Shown: piece by piece, positions 43,628 through 52,696 of the stretch
Position numbering within the stretch: position 1 is the first letter of the stretch
How the letters are laid out: every line of letters starts with the position of its first letter
Assembly: GCF_018687955.1 (NCBI RefSeq)
Contig: NZ_CP061309.1
Span: 1,173,564 to 1,237,563, forward strand
DNA length: 64,000 nucleotides
Direction: 5' to 3'
Source of the DNA: Polynucleobacter ibericus
GTDB lineage: Bacteria; Pseudomonadota; Gammaproteobacteria; Burkholderiales; Burkholderiaceae
Position numbers and translations under genes: made by a program
The notes under the pieces: model-generated
Databases searched by the model: none
What the model was told of the DNA's origin: nothing
What the model saw: the letters and a program-made list of their open reading frames with translations, nothing else

Positions 43628-44563
43628 ATGTCTGATATCCCTAATCCAATCGGCTCATTTGAGATTTTCACACCCAAGAAAGTAAAAGCTTTCAAGCGAA
43701 GCATGCCAAATGCTTTCCAGAAACTCTCAAAAAAGTTTGCTAAGAAATTGGCGAAGAAGCTCTTTGGGAAGAAGTTCGTCACCAAGACAAGAGCCGAGAT
43801 GAGAGAAGCAGATATTGCTCCTATCGTCCAGATAGATAAACCGAAAAAGCCTGCGTTCAAAATCGTCTGGGCTACTACCCCGGGTGAAGTCAAAGAAGCG
43901 CAAAGACTCCGCTATAAGGTATTTGCTGAGGAAATGGGTGCTAACCTGCCCCGCAATGCAGATGGCCTAGATGTGGATGAATTTGACTCCTATTGCGATC
44001 ATTTATTGATTCGTGATCAAGACAGTCTTAAGGTTGTTGGTACCTATCGTGTATTGCCTCCACATAAAGCACAAGAAATCGGTCGCCTCTATTCTGATTC
44101 CGAGTTTGATCTTTCCCGCATCGATCATCTCCGACCAAAATTGGTAGAACTGGGTAGATCATGCGTCCATCAAGACTATCGCTCCGGTGCAGTCATCATG
44201 GCGTTATGGAGTGGCTTAGCTCAGTACATGCAAAAGAATGGTTACGAAATCATGTTGGGATGCGCGAGTATTCCGATGGCTGATGGCGGCCACTTTGCTG
44301 CGAGTCTCTATAACTCCCTAGGCAATGATCAAATGGCTCCAACTGAGTTCCACGCCTTCCCACGTTTGCCATTGCCATTAGACAAGCTCAATGGCGGCTT
44401 AGATGTGCAACCCCCACCCTTGATCAAAGGTTACCTGAAGCTTGGAGCAAAAATTTGTAGTGCTCCAGCCTGGGATCCAGACTTCAACACTGCAGACCTA
44501 CTGACGATGCTCCGCCTCTCAGAGATTAATCCGCGTTACGCAAAGCATTTCTTAGGTTTATAA
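43628..44563 (+). CDS. OlsB-like N-acyltransferase (ornithine lipid synthesis)
   Basis: GNAT-fold acyltransferase of the Acetyltransf_5/OlsB family, which attaches a 3-hydroxyacyl chain from ACP to ornithine. A basic N-terminal extension of about 65 residues (KKFAKKLAKKLFGKKF) precedes the domain: RLRYKVFAEEMGA near residue 95, DEFDSYCDHLLI, VELGRSCVHQDYR and LLGCAS-type MLGCASIPMADGG. It is the last gene of the lipid operon and complements the OlsA-like gene at 40445. A lone perfect CTGTCAT lies at 43606-43612 but is too close to the ATG to serve as a standard box. Confidence 0.8.
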   Translation: MSDIPNPIGSFEIFTPKKVKAFKRSMPNAFQKLSKKFAKKLAKKLFGKKFVTKTRAEMREADIAPIVQIDKPKKPAFKIVWATTPGEVKEAQRLRYKVFAEEMGANLPRNADGLDVDEFDSYCDHLLIRDQDSLKVVGTYRVLPPHKAQEIGRLYSDSEFDLSRIDHLRPKLVELGRSCVHQDYRSGAVIMALWSGLAQYMQKNGYEIMLGCASIPMADGGHFAASLYNSLGNDQMAPTEFHAFPRLPLPLDKLNGGLDVQPPPLIKGYLKLGAKICSAPAWDPDFNTADLLTMLRLSEINPRYAKHFLGL

Positions 44564-44587
44564 CTTGAGAAGTGTTGGTCCCAAATT

Positions 44588-44618
44588 AAAAAGCCACCTT
44601 AAATTGAGGTGGCTTTTT
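44588..44618 (+). terminator. Terminator between lipid operon and ppx
   Basis: 12-bp stem AAAAAGCCACCT / AGGTGGCTTTTT with a 7-base loop. A-runs and T-runs on both sides allow it to work for both converging transcripts. Confidence 0.92.
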
Positions 44619-44623
44619 TAATA

Positions 44624-46198
44624 TTACTTAAAACTCACTTGGTACGATCGACCTACTCGTTCCCATTCAGCTGCTTCCTTAAGTAAACTAAATTCAGTCA
44701 AGGGATGTTCTGCGATCCACTCCTGAGGCAGGCTAACTAGATAGGAGCCATCATGCTCAGACACCTTGACCTTCGGAAATTGCGTATCGTTACGTCCTCG
44801 GCAAAGTACTTGGGCCAATCGTAAGCAAAAGAGCATGCGCCAATCATGAAAGCCAGCATTATTTGCCAACTTACCTAATTTACCGGTGTGCCCAATAAGT
44901 AGTGCCGCAAGTCTTGCTTGATCATTTTTGGAGAAACCTGGCATATCAGCATTGCCTGCAATGTAGGCAGAATGTTTATGGTATCCATTATGAGATATCG
45001 ATAGGCCGATCTCATGTAAATTTGCCGCCCACTGAAGCAAGGCTACATTGTCGGCTCTACTCTCGACTTCAGGCTTAGGTAATTGCTGCAAGAAATCAGC
45101 GGCCAATTGCCCCACTCTAATAGCCTGATCTCGGTCTACTGTATACCGCTGCATAAATTGCTCTACAGTGACATAGCGCATGTCATGATGTTGTGAGCGG
45201 CCCAGTAAGTCATAAATGACACCACTACGTAAAGCGGCATCTGTCACTTCCATCGCTTCAATACCCAACTCATCGAATGCCGCCAACATAATCGCAAGGC
45301 CACCTGGCCATACCGCCCTGCGGTCATCTTTTAATCCAATCAATTCGACTTGATTGACATGCTCGTACTTTAGTAAATGTTTTTTGAGATTCTTTAAGCC
45401 TTCGCGGGTAATGAGTCCACTCCCCTCATTAACGCGCCCCATAGTCAAACCATCACTATGCCCATTCAGATTATTGAGACCAATGAGTTCTGCCAAGGCC
45501 CTGGCCGTACCTGACGAACCAATCACCTGATTCCAGCCACTTTTTAAATAAGCACCCGAGATCACTTGAATTTCTCGGCGGGCAGCCAGTTCAGCCTCTT
45601 TAAATGCATGCGCATCAATATTGCCCTTAGGAAAAAAGCGCAGGCTATGCGAGACGCAACCAATATAGAGACTCTCCATCAGCTTAGGCTCATACCCTTT
45701 GCCAATAATGAACTCGGTTGAACCCCCACCAATATCAATCACGAGCCTATTGCCCTGGACAGCAGGCACCTCATGTGCGGCGCCAATATAGATCAGCCTA
45801 GCCTCTTCTACACCAGCAATGACCTCAATCGGAAATCCCAGAGCCTCTTCTGCATCCCTCACAAATTGCTGGGCATTTTTAGCAACGCGCAAGGTGTTCG
45901 TAGCGACTGCCCTGACATTTTGCGGATCAAATCCACGGATACGCTCACCGAAGCGCCTAATCGCGATGAGTCCCCGCTGATACGCATCATTACCAAGCAG
46001 CTTATTTTCAGTAAGACCGGCAGCAAGACGCACGGTCTCACGCAGAGTATCTATAGGACGTAGTTGGGTGCCAGAAGGTGTATTGACTGCTTGAGCTACT
46101 AGCATCCGAAAACTATTCGACCCCAAATCCACAGCAGCAACGAGGTCTGTGGAATTTACGGAAGGATCTAACGGATTGCTGGCCAAAATGTTCCCCAA
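44624..46198 (-). CDS. ppx: Exopolyphosphatase Ppx/GppA
   Basis: Ppx/GppA phosphohydrolase that shortens polyphosphate from the end or hydrolyses pppGpp. The ASKHA-fold start AAVDLGSNSFRMLVAQ lies near residues 21-36, and VIDIGGGSTEFIIG near residue 148. The C-terminal HD-like domain has LLQWAANLHEIGLSISHNGYHKH. At 524 residues it is the long type. A PhoB box with a TAAAAT -10 lies upstream. Genes for making (two ppk2) and degrading polyphosphate therefore sit within 8 kb. Confidence 0.94.
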   Translation of the reverse strand: MGNILASNPLDPSVNSTDLVAAVDLGSNSFRMLVAQAVNTPSGTQLRPIDTLRETVRLAAGLTENKLLGNDAYQRGLIAIRRFGERIRGFDPQNVRAVATNTLRVAKNAQQFVRDAEEALGFPIEVIAGVEEARLIYIGAAHEVPAVQGNRLVIDIGGGSTEFIIGKGYEPKLMESLYIGCVSHSLRFFPKGNIDAHAFKEAELAARREIQVISGAYLKSGWNQVIGSSGTARALAELIGLNNLNGHSDGLTMGRVNEGSGLITREGLKNLKKHLLKYEHVNQVELIGLKDDRRAVWPGGLAIMLAAFDELGIEAMEVTDAALRSGVIYDLLGRSQHHDMRYVTVEQFMQRYTVDRDQAIRVGQLAADFLQQLPKPEVESRADNVALLQWAANLHEIGLSISHNGYHKHSAYIAGNADMPGFSKNDQARLAALLIGHTGKLGKLANNAGFHDWRMLFCLRLAQVLCRGRNDTQFPKVKVSEHDGSYLVSLPQEWIAEHPLTEFSLLKEAAEWERVGRSYQVSFK

Positions 46199-46241
46199 AA
46201 ATGGAATGCTGCTTCAATTGTGTCTATTTTATGTAAAAACG

Positions 46242-46259
46242 ATGACACATTGATGAAAA
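46242..46259 (-). promoter_or_regulatory. PhoB box of ppx
   Basis: Minus strand TTTTCATCAATGTGTCAT: units of 5/7 and 6/7, 11 bp apart. Exactly 10 bp later is TAAAAT (5/6 -10). Located 44 bp before the ppx ATG. Confidence 0.7.
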
Positions 46260-46298
46260 ACGCAGCAAGCCTATGTGGCTGGGGTGATCGAACCCTTG

Positions 46299-46511
46299 CT
46301 AGGCAGCTAAGTTTTGCTCTGAACTTGAGCAGTCGCGGTTACCAAAGCTGCATAAGATGCAGCAATCACCTGACTTCGGCTTCAGAATCGCGCTACAAGA
46401 GCGGCAGCGGTAAAAATGATGGGAGGTGCCACGCTCAATATGAATGGCCTCTGAAGCATCACAATGCGGGCAAGTTACGATAGATTCAAAATCTTGGATA
46501 GTCTTATTCAC
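46299..46511 (-). CDS. Small zinc-ribbon protein with GDCC motif
   Basis: A 70-residue cysteine-rich protein: CPHCDASEAIH and YRCRSCSAIL form a zinc ribbon, and GDCCILCSFGNRDC near residues 48-61 resembles the short C-terminal motif (GDCCxxCSxGxxxC) of a widespread family of tiny uncharacterised proteins. The region usually reading PCPP is altered here (RDCSSSEQ). No operon partner: ppx diverges in orientation, with its PhoB box just before this gene's 3' end. Confidence 0.72.
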   Translation of the reverse strand: MNKTIQDFESIVTCPHCDASEAIHIERGTSHHFYRCRSCSAILKPKSGDCCILCSFGNRDCSSSEQNLAA

Positions 46512-46566
46512 AATGCAATACTGAAGGATGAATGTTTCAATATTGTGTCAAAAGCAAATTCAGCGC

Positions 46567-47283
46567 TTAATCTGTTGTGCTCGGACTCCAGAAGGCCTGA
46601 GTTACAAATTCCTGATCAGCAATCTTCGCGATGAGCTTGTCCATCTCATCTCCATCTACCGCAGATGCGGTTAATACCGCCTGGATTTCAACATCATCAT
46701 TTCCAAATTGATGGACTTCAATATCTTGGGTTTGGAAGCCTGCATCCTCAAGGGTCTTAATGAATTGTTTCAAAGCATGCTTTTGGGCATGCTTAGGAGT
46801 GATGATGTAGACAGAATTCGTTACTTCAACCGCTTCGGTATCCAACGGCTGACGATTAATCAGACTTACTACCGGACGCAATAAGGTGTTTGCAGCCAAT
46901 ACAAAAACCGTTGCTAGGCAAGCCTCTAGTATTAAATCTGCACCTGCACAAGCACCAACTGCACCCGATGCCCATAGGGTTGCTGCAGTGTTGATACCTC
47001 TAACATTACCCTCTTCCCGCATGATGACGCCAGCACCTAAGAATCCGATACCAGAAACCACATAGGCCATCACATGCACGGCACCCTCATTTCCAGTCAG
47101 ACGATTGGCAGCATCCACAAAAATAGCCGCTCCAATAGCTACCAAAATATTGGTCCGCAAGCCTGCTGTTCGCTGACGGTACTGACGCTCTAAGCCGATT
47201 AATCCACCGAGAATAAAGGCAGCACTCAGACTAACTGCCGTATCGATGAGCGATCCGTAGTTAATGTTGTTGATGAATTCCAT
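46567..47283 (-). CDS. MgtC/SapB family membrane protein (1)
   Basis: Inner-membrane MgtC-like protein: [30 protein letters not shown] in the first half is the family hallmark, then [31 protein letters not shown]. The C-terminal soluble ACT-like domain (residues 155-238) is present. I use the ATG at 47283; a TTG at 47301 would overlap the phoA stop. MgtC proteins affect phosphate and ATP balance in other bacteria, and this one is cotranscribed behind alkaline phosphatase. Confidence 0.88.
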   Translation of the reverse strand: MEFINNINYGSLIDTAVSLSAAFILGGLIGLERQYRQRTAGLRTNILVAIGAAIFVDAANRLTGNEGAVHVMAYVVSGIGFLGAGVIMREEGNVRGINTAATLWASGAVGACAGADLILEACLATVFVLAANTLLRPVVSLINRQPLDTEAVEVTNSVYIITPKHAQKHALKQFIKTLEDAGFQTQDIEVHQFGNDDVEIQAVLTASAVDGDEMDKLIAKIADQEFVTQAFWSPSTTD

Positions 47284-47287
47284 GAAA

Positions 47288-49033
47288 TTATTTTGCTCCA
47301 AGGCCTAAGGACTGAACCATCACTTTAAATACTTCAGTATTGTCCATAAATCCTTTGAACTTTTCCGAACCTGGGCCCATCGCATTGAGAACGGCATCAT
47401 CAGCGGTATGAACCCCCACTTCTTGCTTCAATGGCAAATTACCGCCTACATGAATCGCATCTTCTTGCAATTGAATATATTTCGGATTCGCCACGTATTG
47501 ACCCGATGCATCTTTAATAGCAGGAACAAAGGTGCCATCTAATTTAGGGTGCATAGTCTCATAGTGATCAGGATAGTTGCCATAAAAGAATGCAATACGC
47601 TTCGAGACATCAATCTGATTTGGGTAACCTTTGATATCTGCCTTAGGGTAGTTAGGGTATCCAGCTGCTGCATAAACGCCCACTTTTTCACGCAAGGGGC
47701 CAGGTTTATCGTCGTGTACTACCCCACTAATAGAGCCACTATGAGTATGATCAGGGGTCACAATAATTAAAGTATCAGGGTGTGTTTTAGCAAAATCTTT
47801 TGCTATTTGTACTGCGTTACTGAGCATGATGGTATCAAACGCGGCGCGCTCCCAATCTAAAGGGTGATTGAACTTATCAATCAATGCTGCCTCTACCATT
47901 AAGAAAAATCCATTCGGGTTTCTGGACAGTACATCAATCGCTGATTGAGTCATTTCAGTTAAATCAGGCTGGTCTGGATACTGCTCCACAGTATTCTTTT
48001 TCAGATACAAACGATCTAATGAGCCATCCATATTGTCGGGATGAAAAACCCCAAATAGCTTCTTTGTGGATTTGCTTTGCGAAGCAGCCAGCAACTCTTG
48101 CTTTGTAAATGCCAATTGATAGCCATCCGCTTTAAAGCTATCCACTAGATTCTTCTCGTCTTTGCGTTTAGAACCTTTAACCGATTGAGGATAAAAATAA
48201 GCTGAGCCGCCACCCAGAATGACTTCTGCATCACTCGCTTTTAGTTGATCAGCAATATATTGCTTGTCTGCTCTACGTCTAGTATGGGCAACGACTGCAG
48301 CTGGGGTCGCATCCTGTAACTCAGCATCTGAAACAATACCTACGGCCATTTTAGTATTGCGCTTAATAAGCTCTGCAATCGTTTCTACTTTAGGATGCGA
48401 GAGATTATCGGTAGCGCGCGAGACATACACACCCATCGCATTCACAGCGGTCTTATGCCCAGTTGTATAGGCACTCATAGAGTTTGCAGAGTCTGTAATG
48501 AGTGAATCGGAGCCGGATGTACCAATCATGGCGGTACTGGGCATATCATCAAAAGCTAAGCGACCTTGATATTTGCCCTCCGTGATTCCTTTCGATAAAA
48601 CTCTAGCAGTGGTTCTGTTAGCAATTGTCATACCATCGCCCACAAAAAGAATGACATTCTTTACGCGACGTGGCCCGCTTGCATATACCTCCCAGCTGAC
48701 CTGTAATTGCTCTTGTGGTGTACGGGCTTTTATTTCGTATTTACCAGGCTTTGTTATCTGAACGTCACGAAATAAAATTGAACTGCCTTTGCCATTTTCA
48801 TTAGCAATGAATTCCGGTTTACTTCTAATGACTTTATTGATTGGGCTGCCATTGAGATCAATGAGAACATCGCCTTGATTAACAACGGAGTTAAATTCAA
48901 CCTTGATATCAAATTTTGACCCAGCCAAAATAGATGCCTGATCAATGGGATATATCACCCCAGCCTGAACTAGGCTAGCAAAGGCCCCCAAAAGAATAAA
49001 AGTAGCATGCTTGATTAATTGAGAGGCATTCAT
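47288..49033 (-). CDS. phoA: Alkaline phosphatase PhoA
   Basis: Periplasmic alkaline phosphatase that frees phosphate from organic esters. A signal peptide (core [13 protein letters not shown]) is followed by an N-terminal Ig-like domain of about 100 residues not found in E. coli PhoA, then the catalytic domain: [10 protein letters not shown] near residue 128, nucleophile region [16 protein letters not shown], and the metal histidines in [10 protein letters not shown] and TPDHTHSGS. It is 581 residues from the ATG at 49033. No ribosome site is evident. A PhoB box lies 53 bp upstream; mgtC-like gene follows. Confidence 0.93.
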   Translation of the reverse strand: MNASQLIKHATFILLGAFASLVQAGVIYPIDQASILAGSKFDIKVEFNSVVNQGDVLIDLNGSPINKVIRSKPEFIANENGKGSSILFRDVQITKPGKYEIKARTPQEQLQVSWEVYASGPRRVKNVILFVGDGMTIANRTTARVLSKGITEGKYQGRLAFDDMPSTAMIGTSGSDSLITDSANSMSAYTTGHKTAVNAMGVYVSRATDNLSHPKVETIAELIKRNTKMAVGIVSDAELQDATPAAVVAHTRRRADKQYIADQLKASDAEVILGGGSAYFYPQSVKGSKRKDEKNLVDSFKADGYQLAFTKQELLAASQSKSTKKLFGVFHPDNMDGSLDRLYLKKNTVEQYPDQPDLTEMTQSAIDVLSRNPNGFFLMVEAALIDKFNHPLDWERAAFDTIMLSNAVQIAKDFAKTHPDTLIIVTPDHTHSGSISGVVHDDKPGPLREKVGVYAAAGYPNYPKADIKGYPNQIDVSKRIAFFYGNYPDHYETMHPKLDGTFVPAIKDASGQYVANPKYIQLQEDAIHVGGNLPLKQEVGVHTADDAVLNAMGPGSEKFKGFMDNTEVFKVMVQSLGLGAK

Positions 49034-49085
49034 AGGAGGCAATTTGGTGGATAAATTGGGTCAAATTAGACTATCTACCAAAATA

Positions 49086-49103
49086 ATGACAAATCAATGA
49101 CTG
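49086..49103 (-). promoter_or_regulatory. PhoB box of phoA
   Basis: Minus strand CAGTCATTGATTTGTCAT: two 6/7 units 11 bp apart. Ten bp later lies GATAGT (4/6 -10). Confidence 0.75.
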
Positions 49104-49129
49104 CAAACTATGCACTCAGGTGCCACTGT

Positions 49130-50560
49130 CTATAACTTAGCCACCTTGAGTCTGCCACTTTTTACAGCCTTGCAGAATTGCCCGTAATCTTGCTCATTCT
49201 GCTTTGCATAGGATTTAGCAAACGAATACATTGCCTCGGTAAATTCTTTTGACTCATCGCAATAACCTGCAATCATGGCGGCATCACCGGAGCGAGCATG
49301 CCCAAGGGCAAGAGCCCAACCATACAGCTTTGAATAATCGGCGAAATTTTTCAGAGAAATTCCCCCTGGACCAATCGAAATTCCACCCTTCATGTCGCGC
49401 AGTTGACGAATATAAAATCCTTCACTTCGATCAATATCAAACTGCATGGAGCCAAAACTGAGGAAAATATCTGGGGCACCTTGCAATAATCTTTGTCCTG
49501 CAACAACACGCTTACCCATGTCACGATAAATAGATTCACCTAAATAAGGACTGAGGACGGATTTTTGCGCTTCTTTATATTGCAGAAAGAGTGGATCGCA
49601 TTCACCATCACCCTCAAAGTAAAGAACCATACAATTTGTTCCCACACTGCCAACACCCACAACCTTGCGGGCAAAGTCTTTTAGGCTATAACGCTCAAAA
49701 AGAATTTTTCGATCAGCAAGCAAAGTACTTGAATAATTTAATAAAGCCTTATCAATCAGTGATTCCAAGGGCATTCCATAGGCATTCTTTTTAAAATGCT
49801 CAATCAAGGGAGGTTTATTGATGATTCTTCTATCCTTACCTACCAGCGTGGTGAGTTTTTGCAAAACCTGAATATTCCCCTGCCCCTTTGTTTGTTTGAG
49901 ATAAGCGTCAAGTACTTTTTGATGCTCCTTACCAAACTGTTTACGAATCTGTTCTTCGCTGATAAATTGCTGCGCCAAATCTAGGTAGGGCATGTTGGCA
50001 TATTCAGTCATGCGTTTTTGATATTCAGTACAAATACGCATCACAATTTTTTTACTGGTAGCTTTATCACCACCATTACTCTCGCAAGCAATCACAGCGC
50101 TTGCCACAAGACGTTTCAGATCCCACTCCCAACTGCCAGGCAAAGTTTCATCAAAATCATTAATGCCAAAAACTAGGCGATGCTCAGCCGTTCCAAATAA
50201 ACCAAAATTGGAGACATGCATATCTCCACAAAGCTGAACGGTAATACCAGTAGTAGGCTGATTAGCGAGATCTTGTGCCATGATGGCTGCGCCACCACGA
50301 TAAAAAGCAAACGGTGACTGCAACATACGCTCATACCGAATGGGAATCAAAGATTCGATACGCTGCTTCGCTTGGGCCTCTAATATGCTTACTGGATCGA
50401 TTCGATGCTTAGGGGGTATGTAGGTACCCTGATCAGAAAAGCTAACTAATTTGCGCAAGGCTTTGCCATCCGCCATGCGTTTTTGAATGCTAGGACGAGG
50501 GTCCTTGAAAGATTCTACTGATCTTAGTACAGCAAATCTTGGCTTTTTCTCAACAGACAT
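49130..50560 (-). CDS. DUF2252 family protein
   Basis: A 476-residue protein of the DUF2252 family, related to kinase-like/APH folds; function unknown. Typical motifs: FAFYRGGAAIMAQDLA near residue 85, LCGDMHVSNFGLFGTAEHRLVFGINDFDETLPG near residues 108-140 and RKVVGVGSVGTNC near residue 290. HVSNFG and NDFDE look like a kinase HxxN and D pair. It has no clear PhoB box and is a single-gene unit. Confidence 0.9.
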   Translation of the reverse strand: MSVEKKPRFAVLRSVESFKDPRPSIQKRMADGKALRKLVSFSDQGTYIPPKHRIDPVSILEAQAKQRIESLIPIRYERMLQSPFAFYRGGAAIMAQDLANQPTTGITVQLCGDMHVSNFGLFGTAEHRLVFGINDFDETLPGSWEWDLKRLVASAVIACESNGGDKATSKKIVMRICTEYQKRMTEYANMPYLDLAQQFISEEQIRKQFGKEHQKVLDAYLKQTKGQGNIQVLQKLTTLVGKDRRIINKPPLIEHFKKNAYGMPLESLIDKALLNYSSTLLADRKILFERYSLKDFARKVVGVGSVGTNCMVLYFEGDGECDPLFLQYKEAQKSVLSPYLGESIYRDMGKRVVAGQRLLQGAPDIFLSFGSMQFDIDRSEGFYIRQLRDMKGGISIGPGGISLKNFADYSKLYGWALALGHARSGDAAMIAGYCDESKEFTEAMYSFAKSYAKQNEQDYGQFCKAVKSGRLKVAKL

Positions 50561-50622
50561 GGGTTAAAGGCGCTCAAATGTTAAGCCCCCATCTTAATAC
50601 CAAGCGCTCAATATGGCGCAGA

Positions 50623-51063
50623 CTAGGAATTTAAGTAATTAAGCTTCTTTTGTATAGTCGCTGGCAGGGTGGAAAACCATATCTTGTCATCCCCTACTGC
50701 AGGCAGAATCTGGCCATATTCAATCATCTGACCCGGGGAAATTTCGTCAATATAGGCCCAAATTTGATGCCCAGCCAATTTACTAGTACTTTGTATAGCA
50801 ATTTCTAATTCAACAAGCAATTGCTTTTTCATCTGCTCGCTTCTACCGAGGCGAATTTGCCCGTTGAGAAAAATATGAGGCTCATCTAGTAGAACGCCTC
50901 CAATAAAGCAATCGTGCAAATCCAATTCTTTAAAGATTACTTGGGCAAAATAAGCCTCTGCTCCAGTAACATCAGCATGAATTCTCGTGATTGCTTGGGC
51001 GATCGTATATTTTTGATGCGTATTTAAAGATAGTCCAGCCGTATAAATACTATAGGTAGCCAT
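50623..51063 (-). CDS. Tautomerase-superfamily protein lacking Pro1
   Basis: A 146-residue protein matching the cis-CaaD/tautomerase group: after the start, a beta strand, then LSLNTHQKYTIAQAITRIHADVTGAEAYFAQVIF. Catalysis in this superfamily needs an N-terminal proline exposed after Met removal; here the chain starts Met-Ala-Thr, so Pro1 is missing. The remaining fold looks intact to IWAYIDEISPGQMIEYG. It lies 21 bp after the second arsC. Possibly inactive as a tautomerase or reassigned. Confidence 0.8.
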   Translation of the reverse strand: MATYSIYTAGLSLNTHQKYTIAQAITRIHADVTGAEAYFAQVIFKELDLHDCFIGGVLLDEPHIFLNGQIRLGRSEQMKKQLLVELEIAIQSTSKLAGHQIWAYIDEISPGQMIEYGQILPAVGDDKIWFSTLPATIQKKLNYLNS

Positions 51064-51084
51064 ACAATCCTCAAAGAAGCAGCA

Positions 51085-51585
51085 TTAGATTTTAAATTGT
51101 TGATGAATCAAAGATAGCTCATCTTTGATTTGTAGATGGTCCAATTTTTCAATTGGTAAATCACTTAATAACTCAATGCGATTACGCAAACCCATTTCTA
51201 CTTTTCTAAATGCAGACCACATATCCGCTTCATTACTATCGATCAGAGCAGGATCAGCAAAGCCCCAATGGGCAGTGGCAGGATGACCAGGCCAATATGG
51301 ACATTCCTCACCCGCAGCCGAATCACATACAGTGATAATAAAATCCATATGCGGTGCATCCTCTCTGCCAAATTCGTCCCAACTCTTACTTCTCAATAAT
51401 TCAAGCGGGTAACCCATCTCCCTGCAAAGCTTCAAGGCAATAGGATGTACATAGGATTTTGGTGTTGAGCCGGCTGAGTAACCAATAAAACGCCCATGAC
51501 TCAGCGTCGTTGCAAGCGCCTCACCTAGAATGGATCGAGCTGAATTACCGGTACAGAGAAATAAAATATTATATGGACGATTCAT
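51085..51585 (-). CDS. arsC: Second arsenate reductase-like LMW phosphatase
   Basis: LMW-phosphatase-fold arsenate reductase, 166 residues from the ATG at 51585 (an upstream in-frame start at 51603 is also possible). The loop CTGNSARS has Cys11, and CDSAAGEECPYWPG supplies the relay cysteines, as in copy 1. It is not beside arsR/acr3 but within a small operon behind a predicted PhoB promoter. Arsenate enters through phosphate transporters, so extra ArsC during phosphate shortage makes sense (inference). Confidence 0.9.
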   Translation of the reverse strand: MNRPYNILFLCTGNSARSILGEALATTLSHGRFIGYSAGSTPKSYVHPIALKLCREMGYPLELLRSKSWDEFGREDAPHMDFIITVCDSAAGEECPYWPGHPATAHWGFADPALIDSNEADMWSAFRKVEMGLRNRIELLSDLPIEKLDHLQIKDELSLIHQQFKI

Positions 51586-51612
51586 ATCTTCAGAACTTAC
51601 CAAGGTCGAACC

Positions 51613-51789
51613 TTAAATGATTTCGTCAAGTCGTAAAGAGTATTTGTTATCTAGCACAAAATGATTTTTGCGCTGATCACGTAAATTATTTTGATATTGA
51701 AATTGTTGTTCTTTGAGATTCGATTGAAGTGGGTCTTTGACTTCCTTGCGAAATACTTCATACAGATATTTATTTAAATTAGAAGTCAT
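51613..51789 (-). CDS. 58-residue hypothetical protein in the arsC2 operon
   Basis: Short, highly charged protein with no recognisable family: LNKYLYEVFRKEVKDPLQ, then Gln/Asn/Arg-rich sequence. AAAAGGG 5 bases before the ATG at 51789 is a good ribosome site and is why I start here rather than at 51813. It ends 27 bp before the arsC2 start and is preceded by a hairpin with a T-run. Confidence 0.6.
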   Translation of the reverse strand: MTSNLNKYLYEVFRKEVKDPLQSNLKEQQFQYQNNLRDQRKNHFVLDNKYSLRLDEII

Positions 51790-51813
51790 GCTAACCCTTT
51801 TCTCTTGATTCAA

Positions 51814-51841
51814 AAATAACCCCTCAATCCTAAGAGGGGTT
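51814..51841 (-). terminator. Hairpin between microprotein and 58-residue gene
   Basis: 8-bp stem AACCCCTC / GAGGGGTT (51818-51841). On the minus strand the stem is followed by TTATTTTTG-like T-rich sequence, so it can end part of the transcription coming from the microprotein gene. Confidence 0.7.
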
Positions 51842-51870
51842 TATTGCACTTTTATTAAAGCGTAAAGCTA

Positions 51871-51963
51871 TTAGCTACCTAACTGATGATGGGAATAGCG
51901 CTTTGTATAAGCTAAGCGTGCTTCACTCCACGATTGCAACATAGCTAAAATTATCTTTTTCAT
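51871..51963 (-). CDS. 30-residue microprotein, first gene of arsC2 operon
   Basis: A 30-codon frame starting MKKIILAMLQSW and ending with a basic, histidine-containing tail (KRYSHHQLGS). An excellent ribosome site, AAAGGAG, lies 5-6 bases before the ATG. The first part could form an amphipathic helix; no signal peptide or membrane segment is convincing. A terminator-like hairpin follows 30 bp after the stop. A PhoB-box-like element and -10 lie 75-120 bp upstream. No family recognised. Confidence 0.68.
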   Translation of the reverse strand: MKKIILAMLQSWSEARLAYTKRYSHHQLGS

Positions 51964-52054
51964 ATCGACTCCTTTGTCTTAAGTAGAAATTGGCGCACCC
52001 TTTTGAGGTAAACCAAGTTAGATATTTGCTGCAGTTGAATTCTTCACTATTGAT

Positions 52055-52083
52055 GTGACAGAGTGATTGCTCTTTTATGACAC
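52055..52083 (-). promoter_or_regulatory. PhoB-box array before the microprotein/arsC2 operon
   Basis: Minus strand units GTGTCAT (52077-52083) and CTGTCAC (52055-52061), each 6/7, are 22 bp apart with a weak unit (3/7) midway. Exactly 10 bp after the last unit is AAGAAT (52039-52044), a 4/6 -10. Confidence 0.55.
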
Positions 52084-52134
52084 TTTTGAAATCACTGAGA
52101 TACACTGAGTCATCAGACTTTTACTGGAGAGCAA

Positions 52135-52614
52135 GTGGGAACCAACTGGGAGCTTTACAGCACAATTGCACTGCGTCTAGGCTTAGCCTTATTTGTCGGC
52201 GCGACGCTTGGCCTTAACCGCTGGCTTCACCATAAGTCAGCAGGTATTCGTACGCATTCACTTGTGGCCATAGGGTCAGCCACTGCCATCATGTTGATCG
52301 CGGACTTTGTACAGGACGATGCCCAGTCTGTCAGCCGGGTACTGCAGGGGTTAATCACTGGTCTGGGCTTTTTGGGTGCTGGGGTGATTATTCACGAACA
52401 AAGGTCCCGGAAAGTGCATGGCCTAACCACGGCCGCCAGCCTCTGGGCATGTGCCCTGATTGGGGCAAGCTTTGGGGCTGGAAAGTACGCCCTCGGGGCT
52501 CTGGCTTTAGGGGCTATATTGCTGACGCTACTGATTGGCGGCCCTCTGGAAAGGCTGATGACCCGCCTCACTGGGGTTAAGCAAGAGTCGGAAATCTCAG
52601 GAAATCCGGACTAA
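52135..52614 (+). CDS. MgtC/SapB family membrane protein (2)
   Basis: Short MgtC-family protein, 159 residues, with GTG start and GGAGAG 5 bases upstream. LGLALFVGATLGLNRWLHHKSAGIRTHSLVAIGSA and [16 protein letters not shown] are family blocks; Glu in the usual GLERE region is replaced by Asn-Arg-Trp. The C-terminal ACT-like domain found in the first copy is absent. Second MgtC-like gene within 6 kb. Confidence 0.85.
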   Translation: MGTNWELYSTIALRLGLALFVGATLGLNRWLHHKSAGIRTHSLVAIGSATAIMLIADFVQDDAQSVSRVLQGLITGLGFLGAGVIIHEQRSRKVHGLTTAASLWACALIGASFGAGKYALGALALGAILLTLLIGGPLERLMTRLTGVKQESEISGNPD

Positions 52615-52696
52615 ACCCCCTTAAAACCCCTAAAAAAGAGGTTTTGTCATATTACTTTGTTAGAGTCTCATTTTTGATCATCTAATAGATAGAAAA

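Noticed and set aside
43612-43893. Antisense frame of 93 codons within the OlsB-like gene
   Set aside because: Entirely inside a well-supported gene, no ribosome site or family signal.
46220-46483. Plus-strand frame of 87 codons before ppx
   Set aside because: It lies across the ppx promoter and the zinc-ribbon gene, has no family signal, and the minus-strand gene has a recognisable Cys motif.
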